Positions 31,185 to 38,921 of a stretch of DNA of 49,676 nt are shown in pieces. Source of the DNA: Actinomyces marseillensis. GTDB taxonomy: Bacteria; Actinomycetota; Actinomycetes; Actinomycetales; Actinomycetaceae. The translations under genes were made by a program, and so were the position numbers. The stretch is taken from contig NZ_LT707420.1 in NCBI RefSeq assembly GCF_900155605.1, positions 522,023 through 571,698 on the forward strand, given 5' to 3'. Every line of letters begins with the position of its first letter. Within the stretch, counting starts at the first letter, position 1. The notes under the pieces were generated by a model. It was not told the origin of the DNA and did not search any database. It saw nothing but the letters and a program-made list of their open reading frames with translations.

Positions 31185-32640
31185 TGCCTGTCCCGCGAAG
31201 TGCATCAAGCGCAGCTTGAGATACCGCATCATCAGCGTGGACGGGAAGGTTATGGAGACCGGGTGCGAGTTCATCTCCGTGAGTCAGTAGCTCGGTAAGT
31301 GCGCCGACTTGGACTCCAAAACTCATGTCCATGATCTCGATGGGATTGCCTTCCCCGGCCGTGTAGTTGATGCCCTCGCCCTTTTCGAGGATGCGCAGGG
31401 ACTTGCCCGTCGGGCTGGTCAGCCTTTGCACATGAGGGTCGCCGGCCTCGGTAAAAGTCCAGCCCGCGGCCAGTGCCTCTTCGATCTCAACTTCACCGAC
31501 CACGCCGCCCGCGACAGTGACAATCGCATTTTCGGGGAGAGCCTCAAGCGCGTTGAGCGGAATTGTCGAGGGCTCACCCGTCGCGGAAATCAACATGCCT
31601 GCGCGTGCGGCAAGCTCAGGCAGCGGGGCGACAGTGAAGCCATCCATGCGCGCTTGGAGAGCGCGGACCGGGTCCAGCTCAACAACACTGACCTTTCCTC
31701 CCAGTGCGCGGCCAAAGCGAGCACACCCCTTGCCGACGTCTCCGTAACCAATGACTCCGACCGCCATTCCAGGGACTGGGGCTCCAATTCCTGCAGGATC
31801 GATGATGTCAAGAATCGTTGTCCAACAGGATTGGCCCGTGCCGTAGGCGTTATCGAAGAGGGTCTTGGAACGTGCATCATTGCTGGCAATCACAGGAACG
31901 CGCAGAGGGAAATGACGCAGCGGACGCAGTCCCGAGGTCGTTTCCTCGGCAGCGCCGCGCAAGGCGGAAAGCGCTGTGGGAGCGCGACCCGGATCGTGAG
32001 CCATGCGAATAAGATGCGAACCGTCATCCAGCAGGTACTCATTGTTTTCCGCGAGGAAGTCGCGGGCGAGTGCTTCTTCCTGCTCCCGAGTTGCGTGGGA
32101 GTCGGCGAAGACCTTCAGTCCCGCGCGGCGCAGTGCGTCGGCAACATCATCTCGGGTCTCACTTGCGTGCCCAAAGACGGAAACTTCAGCACCGGCCTCG
32201 GCAAGCATCAAAGCAAGTGCAGCGGTCTTAGGTTCCAAAACCAGGGCGAGGCCGATGCGGCGGCCCGGGAGGAGGTGGGCAATGCGGCGAACTGCGGCCT
32301 CGGTGACGGGCATGAGCGAACGGGCCCACGCGATGCGCTCGGGATCCTCGGGGCCACGCAAAAGGGAAGTATCGGGCGCGTAAACTCCTTGGAAGCTGCC
32401 GCCGGGAGCGAGGACGGTGATCGCACCCGGACGAGGAAATGCTCCCTCATCCAGGTCGAAGATGACGTCGAGGCCTGTGGGAGCGGCCTCGGAACAATCA
32501 GGGCTAATGACCTGGGCTCCGAAAGCCTCAAGGAGCGCGGTGAGCTCTCCGTCGGAGGTGATGAAACGCCGTCCGGCAATCAACATATTTGTTGCGCGAG
32601 CATAGGCTCGCAGGAGCAATTGCGCATGGGTCATATCCAT
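31174..32640 (-). CDS. Divergent S-adenosylhomocysteine hydrolase homologue
   Basis: A 488-residue member of the SAH hydrolase family. Core motifs are present: EETTSG at 232-237, NDARSKTLFDNAYGTGQS at 254-271 and the NAD-binding VIGYGDVGKGCARFG at 296-310. The substrate helix that in classical enzymes reads HMT-V/I-E/Q-T reads LVLEPKTA (133-140), with glutamate and lysine where threonine and glutamate/glutamine contact adenine. There is also an unusual N-terminal extension of about 100 residues. Classical SahH splits SAH to homocysteine and adenosine. The changes and the adjacent deaminase suggest that S-inosylhomocysteine may be the substrate. ATG 32640 is chosen over the TTG before it. Confidence 0.82.
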   Translation of the reverse strand: MDMTHAQLLLRAYARATNMLIAGRRFITSDGELTALLEAFGAQVISPDCSEAAPTGLDVIFDLDEGAFPRPGAITVLAPGGSFQGVYAPDTSLLRGPEDPERIAWARSLMPVTEAAVRRIAHLLPGRRIGLALVLEPKTAALALMLAEAGAEVSVFGHASETRDDVADALRRAGLKVFADSHATREQEEALARDFLAENNEYLLDDGSHLIRMAHDPGRAPTALSALRGAAEETTSGLRPLRHFPLRVPVIASNDARSKTLFDNAYGTGQSCWTTILDIIDPAGIGAPVPGMAVGVIGYGDVGKGCARFGRALGGKVSVVELDPVRALQARMDGFTVAPLPELAARAGMLISATGEPSTIPLNALEALPENAIVTVAGGVVGEVEIEEALAAGWTFTEAGDPHVQRLTSPTGKSLRILEKGEGINYTAGEGNPIEIMDMSFGVQVGALTELLTHGDELAPGLHNLPVHADDAVSQAALDALRGTGNAQ

Positions 32641-32768
32641 CAACCTAGCAGATTAACTATTCCAGCTGATGGGCAGGCAGACGGCGTCGCAGGCAGTTTG
32701 CTTTGAGGAGGCAATGGGATAGTGTGAGCGGACATCGTTGACGTTCAAAGGTTGAGAGGAGACGGTCG

Positions 32769-33152
32769 ATGCAGAAAACGAAAGAAGCTGATCAACCCAC
32801 GACGCATTCATCTTCGGGCAGCATGATTTCGACGTCTGGAGTTGTCTCTGCCGTGTGCGCAGCGCTGATGCTCGTGATGTTTGCGCTGGCCTTCTTCAGT
32901 GAAATTGTTACCTATGGGTGGGCCACCCCCCTCTTCGTGGAGGCATTTGCGGTCTACGAGCTTCCCTTGGGACTAGTAGCGTTTTTCACCGGGCAATATG
33001 CCCTGATCGCCTCGCGAGCTCATGGGACGCGCCTGTGGAGTTTGGGCGGATATGCCATCGCTGCGGTCATTGTTATTGTGCTTGTGAACCTGATGCTTGC
33101 GGGCGAGAAACTCTTTGATAGCCTCATCGATATCTACGTCTTCTACCTGTGA
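32769..33152 (+). CDS. Small membrane protein of unknown function
   Basis: A 127-residue protein with a polar N-terminal tail of about 20 residues and three hydrophobic helices (VVSAVCAALMLVMFALAFF, ELPLGLVAFFTGQYALIA, YAIAAVIVIVLVNLMLAG). GAGAGGAGACGGTCG precedes ATG 32769. It is 19 bases upstream of the HAD gene and probably in its operon. No family recognised. Confidence 0.65.
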   Translation: MQKTKEADQPTTHSSSGSMISTSGVVSAVCAALMLVMFALAFFSEIVTYGWATPLFVEAFAVYELPLGLVAFFTGQYALIASRAHGTRLWSLGGYAIAAVIVIVLVNLMLAGEKLFDSLIDIYVFYL

Positions 33153-33171
33153 CTTCAGCGAGGGTGAAACT

Positions 33172-34092
33172 ATGGTCAGCGATCCCGCGTCCTACGCCGG
33201 TGCCCAGATCCGTCTTGTCGCCGTCGACATGGATGGAACGCTGCTCGACGATCAGAAGGATTTTCCTCCCGGATTAGACGAGCTTCTTGACCAGTTGGAC
33301 GAACGCGGAATCGTCTTTGTTCCCGCTTCTGGCAGGCAAGTGTGGAGCTTAATCGATATGTTCCCCGAGCGCCCGGGGCTCACTTTTATCGGAGAAAACG
33401 GTGCGATCGTTATGCGCGACGGACGTGAAATCTCGTCGGCTCCGCTTGACCTTGCAACGGTGCGTGAGAGCGTGCGCTTGGTCCGTCAACACTCATTGCC
33501 GAGGCCTGGTGCGGGCGAAGTGCTCGAGGATGCGGGGGAGGGCGCAGCTGAGGGGGATCTTCGGGATAACTTCGATGGTGGCCTCGTTGTATGTGGGAAA
33601 AACTGCGCCTATGTGGAACGCACAGACGAAGGTTTCTTGGCGGCTGTCACGCCATATTACGTGCGCACGCAATGCGTTGATGACCTGATGAAGGTGATCG
33701 ATGACATTGAACAGGGGCGGATCGACGAGGCGATCATTAAGCTCGCCGTTTACAGTGCCGGTGATGTCACCCCGCTTGCGGATGCGACTTTGGGGCGCTT
33801 TGCCCGCAGTCATCAGTTTGCGATCTCGGCCGCGAATTGGGCTGATCTGCAAGACCGCGGCGTGGATAAGGGGCGCGCACTGCGCGAACTTCAGGACTAT
33901 CTGGGCGTTACTCCGGAGCAGACGGCTGTTTTCGGTGATGCGGGAAATGACCTGTCGATGATCGCTCAGGCTGAGTTTTCGTTCGCGATGGAGAATGCCT
34001 CTGCCGACGTGCGTGCAGCGGCGCGCTTCCTTGCGCCTTCGAATAACGAGGCCGGGGTTGTGCAGGTGCTGCGGGCTCTTCTTGCTGAATAA
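33172..34092 (+). CDS. Cof-type HAD phosphatase
   Basis: A 306-residue HAD hydrolase of the Cof (IIB cap) type, dephosphorylating sugar phosphates, flavin or cofactor phosphates. Motif I is VAVDMDGTLLDD with nucleophile D19 and D21; the cap domain lies in the middle, and motif IV is VFGDAGNDLSMI. Just after motif I the protein has the typical VPASGRQVWSL. The ATG at 33172 follows GAGGGTGAAACT; a frame open from 33097 overlaps the upstream gene. Confidence 0.9.
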   Translation: MVSDPASYAGAQIRLVAVDMDGTLLDDQKDFPPGLDELLDQLDERGIVFVPASGRQVWSLIDMFPERPGLTFIGENGAIVMRDGREISSAPLDLATVRESVRLVRQHSLPRPGAGEVLEDAGEGAAEGDLRDNFDGGLVVCGKNCAYVERTDEGFLAAVTPYYVRTQCVDDLMKVIDDIEQGRIDEAIIKLAVYSAGDVTPLADATLGRFARSHQFAISAANWADLQDRGVDKGRALRELQDYLGVTPEQTAVFGDAGNDLSMIAQAEFSFAMENASADVRAAARFLAPSNNEAGVVQVLRALLAE

Positions 34093-34160
34093 AGCTTTGC
34101 GTAGGTGCCCGGCCTCCTATAGTCTCAATCCCCGGAATACTTATTCGCAAGGAGGACATT

Positions 34161-34745
34161 GTGAGCATGTCGGGCGGACCGGGCCAAGGAAGCAATCCCT
34201 ATCAGGGGGGAGTCGCTGGAGGAGTCCCTGATCAGGGGCAGCCGCAAAGCACAGTGCCGGTCCAAGGAGCAGCAATGCCGCAAGCCGCTGGAGTGCCGCT
34301 GAATCCTCAGCTTGTTCAGCAGGGCGCCGCGCTCTATCAGGGCCCTGGGTACCAGGCAATGCCGCAGCCGGCTGGCCAATACGTGGGTGCGCCTCTGGTC
34401 CAAGGTGAAGCCAAGCTGAAGCGTTCGCCGCTCATTCTTGGTTTTGTCGGTTGGGTGTTTGTCGCGTGCTCGTTCTTGGTGCCCTACCTCCTCATTCGAG
34501 ATGCGATTAAGAGCGGGCACCCCGAAGGCGCAGGTTGGGTATGGATTCTCTTCTTGATCATGTGGATCGGTCTTGTTGCGCCGGTCAACCTTTTCGGTGT
34601 GGTTTTGGCGATGCCGAGTTCTGCAGTCCCGGTTTCTGAGAAACAGCGCAAGCTCAACACGTGGGGAATTGCTTTGAATGTGAGCCCCTGGGTGCTTGGA
34701 GCTATTGGGTTTGTGGGGTCGATGTTCTACGTGTTCGGCGTGTAG
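34161..34745 (+). CDS. Membrane protein with Pro/Gln/Gly-rich N-terminal tail
   Basis: A 194-residue protein. Residues 1-85 are low-complexity, rich in Gly, Gln, Pro and Ala (QGQPQSTVPVQGAAMPQAAG), a common cytoplasmic tail on actinobacterial membrane proteins. Three hydrophobic segments follow, at LILGFVGWVFVACSFLVPYL, WVWILFLIMWIGLVAPVNLF and SPWVLGAIGFVGSMFYV. GTG 34161 follows GGAGGACATT. No function is assigned. A 35-base hairpin closes the gene. Confidence 0.7.
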   Translation: MSMSGGPGQGSNPYQGGVAGGVPDQGQPQSTVPVQGAAMPQAAGVPLNPQLVQQGAALYQGPGYQAMPQPAGQYVGAPLVQGEAKLKRSPLILGFVGWVFVACSFLVPYLLIRDAIKSGHPEGAGWVWILFLIMWIGLVAPVNLFGVVLAMPSSAVPVSEKQRKLNTWGIALNVSPWVLGAIGFVGSMFYVFGV

Positions 34746-34800
34746 TGGAGCGTTATAGGATCGTGCGCCTTCGCTGACGACGGGTTTGACGAAAAACTGA

Positions 34801-34835
34801 TGGGGGGTCGCAACGCTAAGCGTTGCGACCCCCCA
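34801..34835. terminator. Perfect hairpin between convergent genes
   Basis: TGGGGGGTCGCAACGCT (34801-34817) and AGCGTTGCGACCCCCCA (34819-34835) are perfect 17-base arms around one base. No T tract follows on either strand. Position between two convergent genes implies bidirectional termination. Confidence 0.75.
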
Positions 34836-34867
34836 CAAAGCATGAAGCCTGTTGGAGGCGTTCTGTC

Positions 34868-35458
34868 TTACTCGGCAGAAGCTTCCTGATCGGCTGAGTA
34901 GTCTTCGACTTCCAGGTCTGCCCAGTAGTCTTCGGCCCAGGGATCTTCGATCGGCTGGCTGCGCTTCCACAGGACGTAGCCTGCGCCGGCTGCTGCTGCG
35001 GCCACAGCGGTGAAGCACAGGGCGCGCAGGAAGCGGCACTTCTTGCAGGACTTCTTGCGAGCCGGAGTCGTCAGGGCCTTTGCGGATGCCGAGCGTGCAG
35101 CGCGTGCGCGTTCGCCAAGATCGCCCTCGCTGGAGAGTGCAGCAGCGGACTCGGTCACTGCACGGTTGAGGCGAGGCAGGTAGTCGTCGACGACATGACC
35201 GTGAATATCGGATAGGAAGGGCTGTGCGCGATCGGCAACGGCCTGTGCGCGATCAGTTGCGGACTCTACAAGGGGGGTGGCGCGCTCGATTGCGCTTGCC
35301 AGTGCAGCCTGTGCACGGGGAGCTGCCCAATCCAGTCCCTGTTCTGCCAGATCGGCAGCGCGCACGGCAATGCGGCCCGCGTGCACTGCCGCTGCGTCAC
35401 GGAGCTGCAGGCTCTGAGCCTTGAGCTTTTCGGTGTCGATGTTCGGGGTCCTAGCCAT
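34868..35458 (-). CDS. Helical membrane-anchored protein (DUF5324-like)
   Basis: A 196-residue protein. The first 125 residues are alanine-rich amphipathic helix with repeats like ATDRAQAVADRAQPFL. Then come a basic KKSCKKCRFLR, one membrane helix (ALCFTAVAAAAAGAGYVLW) and an acidic tail. A protein of this architecture (DUF5324) lies next to ppiA in Streptomyces, matching its position here, divergent from ppiA. Function unknown. ATG 35458 is preceded by GGAGACATC on the minus strand. Confidence 0.72.
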   Translation of the reverse strand: MARTPNIDTEKLKAQSLQLRDAAAVHAGRIAVRAADLAEQGLDWAAPRAQAALASAIERATPLVESATDRAQAVADRAQPFLSDIHGHVVDDYLPRLNRAVTESAAALSSEGDLGERARAARSASAKALTTPARKKSCKKCRFLRALCFTAVAAAAAGAGYVLWKRSQPIEDPWAEDYWADLEVEDYSADQEASAE

Positions 35459-35611
35459 GATGTCTCCGAATCTGTCTAAGAGAGTTGCGTTCGCTTTTGA
35501 ACGTATGTGACCCCTCTATTGTGCACTCTTCCTCCTTCGCATGCAGCGTAATCGCGGGAAAACTCGGCAAAATCCCGTGCCGATTTCACGTGAATCTGGA
35601 ACGATGGAGTC

Positions 35612-36133
35612 ATGGAAGCAACAATTCATACCAATATGGGCGATATTCGACTCGAGCTTTTCCCCGAGCAGGCGCCCAACACCGTCAAGAACTTCACCTC
35701 CCTTGCCAAGGGTGAGCGCGAATGGACCGATCCTTCGACCGGCCAGCAGACTTCCCGTCCGCTGTACGACGGCACGATCTTCCACCGCGTAATCGACGGC
35801 TTCATGATTCAGGGCGGTGACCCGCTGGGCACCGGCACAGGCGGTCCCGGATACCAGTTCAATGACGAAATCCACCCCGACCTGAACTTCGACAAGCCCT
35901 ACCTGCTGGCCATGGCCAACGCGGGCAAGCGTATGGGCAAGGGCACCAACGGCTCACAGTTCTTCATCACCGTCGCCCCGACCCCGTGGCTGCTTGGCAA
36001 CCACACCATCTTCGGTGAAGTGATCGATGATGAGTCCAAGCGCGTTGTTGACGCGATTGCCACGACCCGCACGAGTCGCGGTGACCGTCCGGTTGACGAT
36101 GTCGTGATCTCTTCGATCGATATCGTCGACTGA
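35612..36133 (+). CDS. ppiA: Cyclophilin-type peptidyl-prolyl isomerase
   Basis: A 173-residue cytosolic cyclophilin. Active-site elements are [16 protein letters not shown] (the arginine and F-M-x-Q-G-G-D core), [20 protein letters not shown] and [13 protein letters not shown]. It speeds cis-trans proline isomerisation. The position upstream of rhomboid and crgA mirrors other actinobacteria (ppiA is Rv0009 in M. tuberculosis). ATG 35612 is the only start that keeps the full fold without extension. Confidence 0.96.
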   Translation: MEATIHTNMGDIRLELFPEQAPNTVKNFTSLAKGEREWTDPSTGQQTSRPLYDGTIFHRVIDGFMIQGGDPLGTGTGGPGYQFNDEIHPDLNFDKPYLLAMANAGKRMGKGTNGSQFFITVAPTPWLLGNHTIFGEVIDDESKRVVDAIATTRTSRGDRPVDDVVISSIDIVD

Positions 36134-36146
36134 CACTAAGGAAACT

Positions 36147-37049
36147 ATGTCCCAGCCTCTGTATGGGCGGCGCTCGGATCCCTACGCCGCACCGGAATGC
36201 CCGCGCCACCCTGGAGTGCGCAGCGTCGACTATTGCAAACGCTGTAATCGACCGATGTGCACCCAGTGTGTTGTCCCCACGGAAGTTCGTTCGATCTGTG
36301 TGGATTGCGCGGGCAGAGGCCGAGGCAACTTCTTTGGTCGTTCCCGATCAGCTCGGCCTCGTCAGGTCGGGAATGTGCGGATCGGCGCCGAAACCCCGCT
36401 GATCACCTACGCGACCATTATTTTGTGTATCGGTCTGTGGCTCGGGGACTTTGTGGGCAACCACATTGTCACGCGATACTTGGGTTTCACTCCTCTTTAC
36501 GGACTCATTCAGCCGTGGCGTATTTTGACGACTGCATACCTGCATCTCAATCTCACCCACTTGGCCTTCAACATGATTTCGCTCTATGCCGTTGGGCGAG
36601 CACTGGAACCCCTCTTGGGGCGGGCCCGTTTCTTTGCCCTGTACCTGATCAGTGCTCTTGGCGGCTCAATCGGCGTCCTGGGATGGGCGCTCATTGATAC
36701 CTCTACGGTGAATACGGTCACCGTAGGTGCGTCGGGCGCGATTTTTGGCCTCTTCGGTGCGGTTTTCGTTCTTCAACGCGCGGCAGGTATCGATGCGCGC
36801 GCAATCGCCGGGCTTCTTGCCGTCAACCTCCTCTACGGTTTCATCGTTTCGGGCATTTCTTGGCAGGCACATATCGGCGGCCTCATCGCGGGAATGCTCT
36901 GTGCGTGGGTGCTGCTCCTTCTCGGCCGACCACGCGCTGGAATGACCGCGAAGAAGCAAGGAGTACGTACAGCTATTGGCGTTGCTGGAATGTTTGCCGC
37001 CGAGATCGTCATCCTTGTTGTCACCTACATGGTGCTTATCGGAATCTAG
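36147..37049 (+). CDS. Rhomboid intramembrane serine protease with zinc-binding N terminus
   Basis: A 300-residue rhomboid. Residues 15-65 hold a B-box-like zinc motif, CPRHPGV, CKRCNRPMCTQC and CVDC. Six or more helices follow. The catalytic pair is Ser196 in VGASGAIFG and His242 in WQAHIGGL, and HLNLTHLAFNM is the conserved loop. Rhomboids cut membrane proteins; the actinobacterial target is not known. It is 13 bases after ppiA and likely co-transcribed. Confidence 0.94.
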   Translation: MSQPLYGRRSDPYAAPECPRHPGVRSVDYCKRCNRPMCTQCVVPTEVRSICVDCAGRGRGNFFGRSRSARPRQVGNVRIGAETPLITYATIILCIGLWLGDFVGNHIVTRYLGFTPLYGLIQPWRILTTAYLHLNLTHLAFNMISLYAVGRALEPLLGRARFFALYLISALGGSIGVLGWALIDTSTVNTVTVGASGAIFGLFGAVFVLQRAAGIDARAIAGLLAVNLLYGFIVSGISWQAHIGGLIAGMLCAWVLLLLGRPRAGMTAKKQGVRTAIGVAGMFAAEIVILVVTYMVLIGI

Positions 37050-37057
37050 GACTCGCA

Positions 37058-37822
37058 ATGCTGGATATGTGGAATCCGTGGGAGATCTATGATCGTTTGA
37101 TCGAGCAGATCGATCCTTCCGTGCGCGTGAGCGCGTGCGGGCGCGCAGGCAAGTGGGCCTTCGTTGAGAATTCCGAGGCCGGCGCCGGGATGGCTTTCCA
37201 TATGCCCGTCGAGTCTGTGCCGCGTTCCCTTCCCGAAGACGTCACGGGGCTGAGTCTGCGCGAGGTTGCAGCTTTCGCGAAGAGTTGGAACTTTGCCGAG
37301 GCCGCGGTCGGCATGGCGGCTCTCAACTCGTGGTATGCCCTTCCGTCCCGTGCTGAAGCTGCCGGATTCGCGCCCTGCGAGGTCAATAACTGGCAGAACC
37401 TTTTTGATCCTTGGGCACGTCAGACCGCTGGTAAGAGAGTGGCGGTCATCGGTCATTTTCCCTTTGCTCCTGCTGCGCTTCCCTCGGTTAGCGAATTGAT
37501 CGTTCTCGAGCGCAATACTCTTCCCGGTGATTTGCCGGATTCTGCCGCCGAGTATGTTCTCCCGACCTGTGATTACGTGTTTATTACGGGTTCTGCTTTC
37601 GTCAATAAGACCATGCCGCGCCTTCTTGAACTTTCCCGAGGCGCGCGTACGATCATCGTTGGCCCCTCCTCTCCTGCGGCACCGATGCTTGCGGAATACG
37701 GCGTGGATTCTCTGACAACCTTCTCAGTTACCGATGTCTCTTCCTTCCGGCCGGCATTGCACGGGCATTTGCTCGGCGGCATGTACGAGGCCGGAAGGCG
37801 TATCGAGTTTCATGCTCGCTAG
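37058..37822 (+). CDS. DUF364/DUF4213-like putative metal-chelation protein
   Basis: A 254-residue cytosolic protein. VGMAALNSWYALPS near residue 88 and a Rossmann-like half with GKRVAVIGHFPF, DYVFITGSAFVNKTMPRLLE and IIVGPSSPAAPMLAEYGVD match the DUF364 family, structurally related to enolase-like plus Rossmann domains and proposed to bind heavy metals. Family members often accompany metal-binding or cobalamin-type genes; here the neighbour is rhomboid, 8 bases upstream. ATG 37058 and ATG 37067 are both possible. Confidence 0.75.
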   Translation: MLDMWNPWEIYDRLIEQIDPSVRVSACGRAGKWAFVENSEAGAGMAFHMPVESVPRSLPEDVTGLSLREVAAFAKSWNFAEAAVGMAALNSWYALPSRAEAAGFAPCEVNNWQNLFDPWARQTAGKRVAVIGHFPFAPAALPSVSELIVLERNTLPGDLPDSAAEYVLPTCDYVFITGSAFVNKTMPRLLELSRGARTIIVGPSSPAAPMLAEYGVDSLTTFSVTDVSSFRPALHGHLLGGMYEAGRRIEFHAR

Positions 37823-37859
37823 TAGCGCGGCATAGTCGCAGCGCTGTTTACTAGAAGAG

Positions 37860-37883
37860 AAAAGCCCCAATTTACGGCCTTTT
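37860..37883 (+). terminator. Likely terminator after the DUF364-like gene
   Basis: AAAAGCC (37860-37866) pairs with GGCCTTTT (37876-37883) with one bulged C, around a 9-base loop. The T-rich arm fits plus-strand termination 37 bases after the stop. Confidence 0.5.
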
Positions 37884-37957
37884 CGCTGCTTATTCCCCAG
37901 CTTTCTGAACGAGTGCTGTGCATCTATTGTGAACTAGCTGTTGTTTAGTTTTGAGGG

Positions 37958-38230
37958 TGTGGATAACGTGTGGAAAACGTTATGTGGGGGCGTTCGAAGC
38001 TGAAAGCCAAGGAAAAATTCACATTTTTCGTGATCTTTGCAGACAATTCTGGATTTTCGTTGATATTTCGCGGTTTGTAGGTTTGAATACACATTTCATC
38101 CAATCGAATTCATGCGTAAATCTGGGAATCGAAGCTGGGTAATTACACGCATGAGATTTATCCCCAGCTGTGGATTTGCCTGTGGATAGAGTGTGGGCGA
38201 GTGTGGATTCTCGCGCGTGTATGTGGATAG
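37958..38230. other. Cluster of DnaA-box-like nonamers in an AT-rich noncoding region
   Basis: Six TGTGGANNN nonamers lie in one orientation: TGTGGATAA (37958), TGTGGAAAA (37969), TGTGGATTT (38169), TGTGGATAG (38181), TGTGGATTC (38202) and TGTGGATAG (38222). One TTATCCCCA lies at 38158. TGTGGATAA is the exact complement of the TTATCCACA consensus. Between the two groups is an AT-rich part (about 38010-38110). The 37823-38305 interval has no coding frame. It could be a replication origin, a DnaA-titrating site or a DnaA-regulated control region; no dnaA or dnaN is in the window. Confidence 0.6.
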
Positions 38231-38249
38231 CGTGCGAAATGCAGACAAA

Positions 38250-38283
38250 GCTGGGGGGTGTTCGCGTGCGAACACCCCCCAGC
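38250..38283 (-). terminator. Perfect hairpin after crgA
   Basis: GCTGGGGGGTGTTCGC (38250-38265) pairs perfectly with GCGAACACCCCCCAGC (38268-38283), 22 bases past the crgA stop on the minus strand. No long T tract follows, as for the other hairpins of this type in the window. Confidence 0.75.
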
Positions 38284-38305
38284 AGGAGCTTTTCCAGATC
38301 AGTGC

Positions 38306-38734
38306 TTAGCGCCAGCGCATTGTCATCAAGAAGCCGATGAACGCGATGCCACCACCCACTGCGAGGTTCCATTGACCAAGCTGCGGGATCGGGTAAGCGG
38401 CGCTCGAAATGTAGAAGACAACAATCCACAACAGGCCCACAATCATGAGCGTCGTGAACACCGGAGCCCACCACACGGGAGAGAGCGGAATGCCATCGGT
38501 CCATGCGTGAATCTCAGACTCGGACTCAGCGGCTGCACGCTTCGCAGCCTTCGCACGCTTGTCGCGCTTTGCCTTATCGCGTTTACCAGCCTTGCCGCGC
38601 TTCTCCCGCTTCGAGCGCTCATCCTTCTCGCTGGTCTCGCGCTTGCGATCCTCGCGCTTTGACTCTTCTGCCTGAGTCTCTTCGGACTGCGACTTCGTGT
38701 CCTTCTCGCTCTCGCTCTTCTTCGGCTCAGCCAC
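38306..38734 (-). CDS. crgA: Cell division protein CrgA with long charged N-terminal tail
   Basis: A 142-residue protein. The C-terminal 70 residues are the CrgA domain with two membrane helices (APVFTTLMIVGLLWIVVFYI and LGQWNLAVGGGIAFIGFLM), separated by SSAAYPIPQLG, ending in TMRWR. CrgA stabilises the septum and recruits FtsI and PBPs in mycobacteria and Streptomyces. The first 70 residues are almost entirely Lys, Glu, Arg and Ser, so the protein is about 50 residues longer than the usual 84-93. GTG 38734 has AAAGGA six bases upstream. Confidence 0.92.
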   Translation of the reverse strand: MAEPKKSESEKDTKSQSEETQAEESKREDRKRETSEKDERSKREKRGKAGKRDKAKRDKRAKAAKRAAAESESEIHAWTDGIPLSPVWWAPVFTTLMIVGLLWIVVFYISSAAYPIPQLGQWNLAVGGGIAFIGFLMTMRWR

Positions 38735-38921
38735 GATTATCCTTTCTTGCGGCAGGTATTCGGGAACTACTCCCGGGTAACGCCGCGACAGGCGGCCTCC
38801 CTCTAGCCTAGCTGGACTGGGCCAAACATCAAAAGCAACTGGGCGTATACACCCCAAACAGGGGATACTAGAACTACACTTCCCAATCTCAACGAAAGCC
38901 TGCTCGCAACCAGGAGACGAT

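Noticed and set aside
31309-32706. 465-codon plus-strand frame
   Set aside because: It is the complement of the SAH-hydrolase homologue, whose NAD-binding and active-site motifs are unmistakable; no family pattern on the plus strand.
32641-32768. SAH or SAM riboswitch upstream of the SAH-hydrolase homologue
   Set aside because: The stretch is short and I find no conserved riboswitch core or stem arrangement.
34125-35039. 304-codon minus-strand frame
   Set aside because: It crosses a terminator hairpin and two genes in the wrong register.
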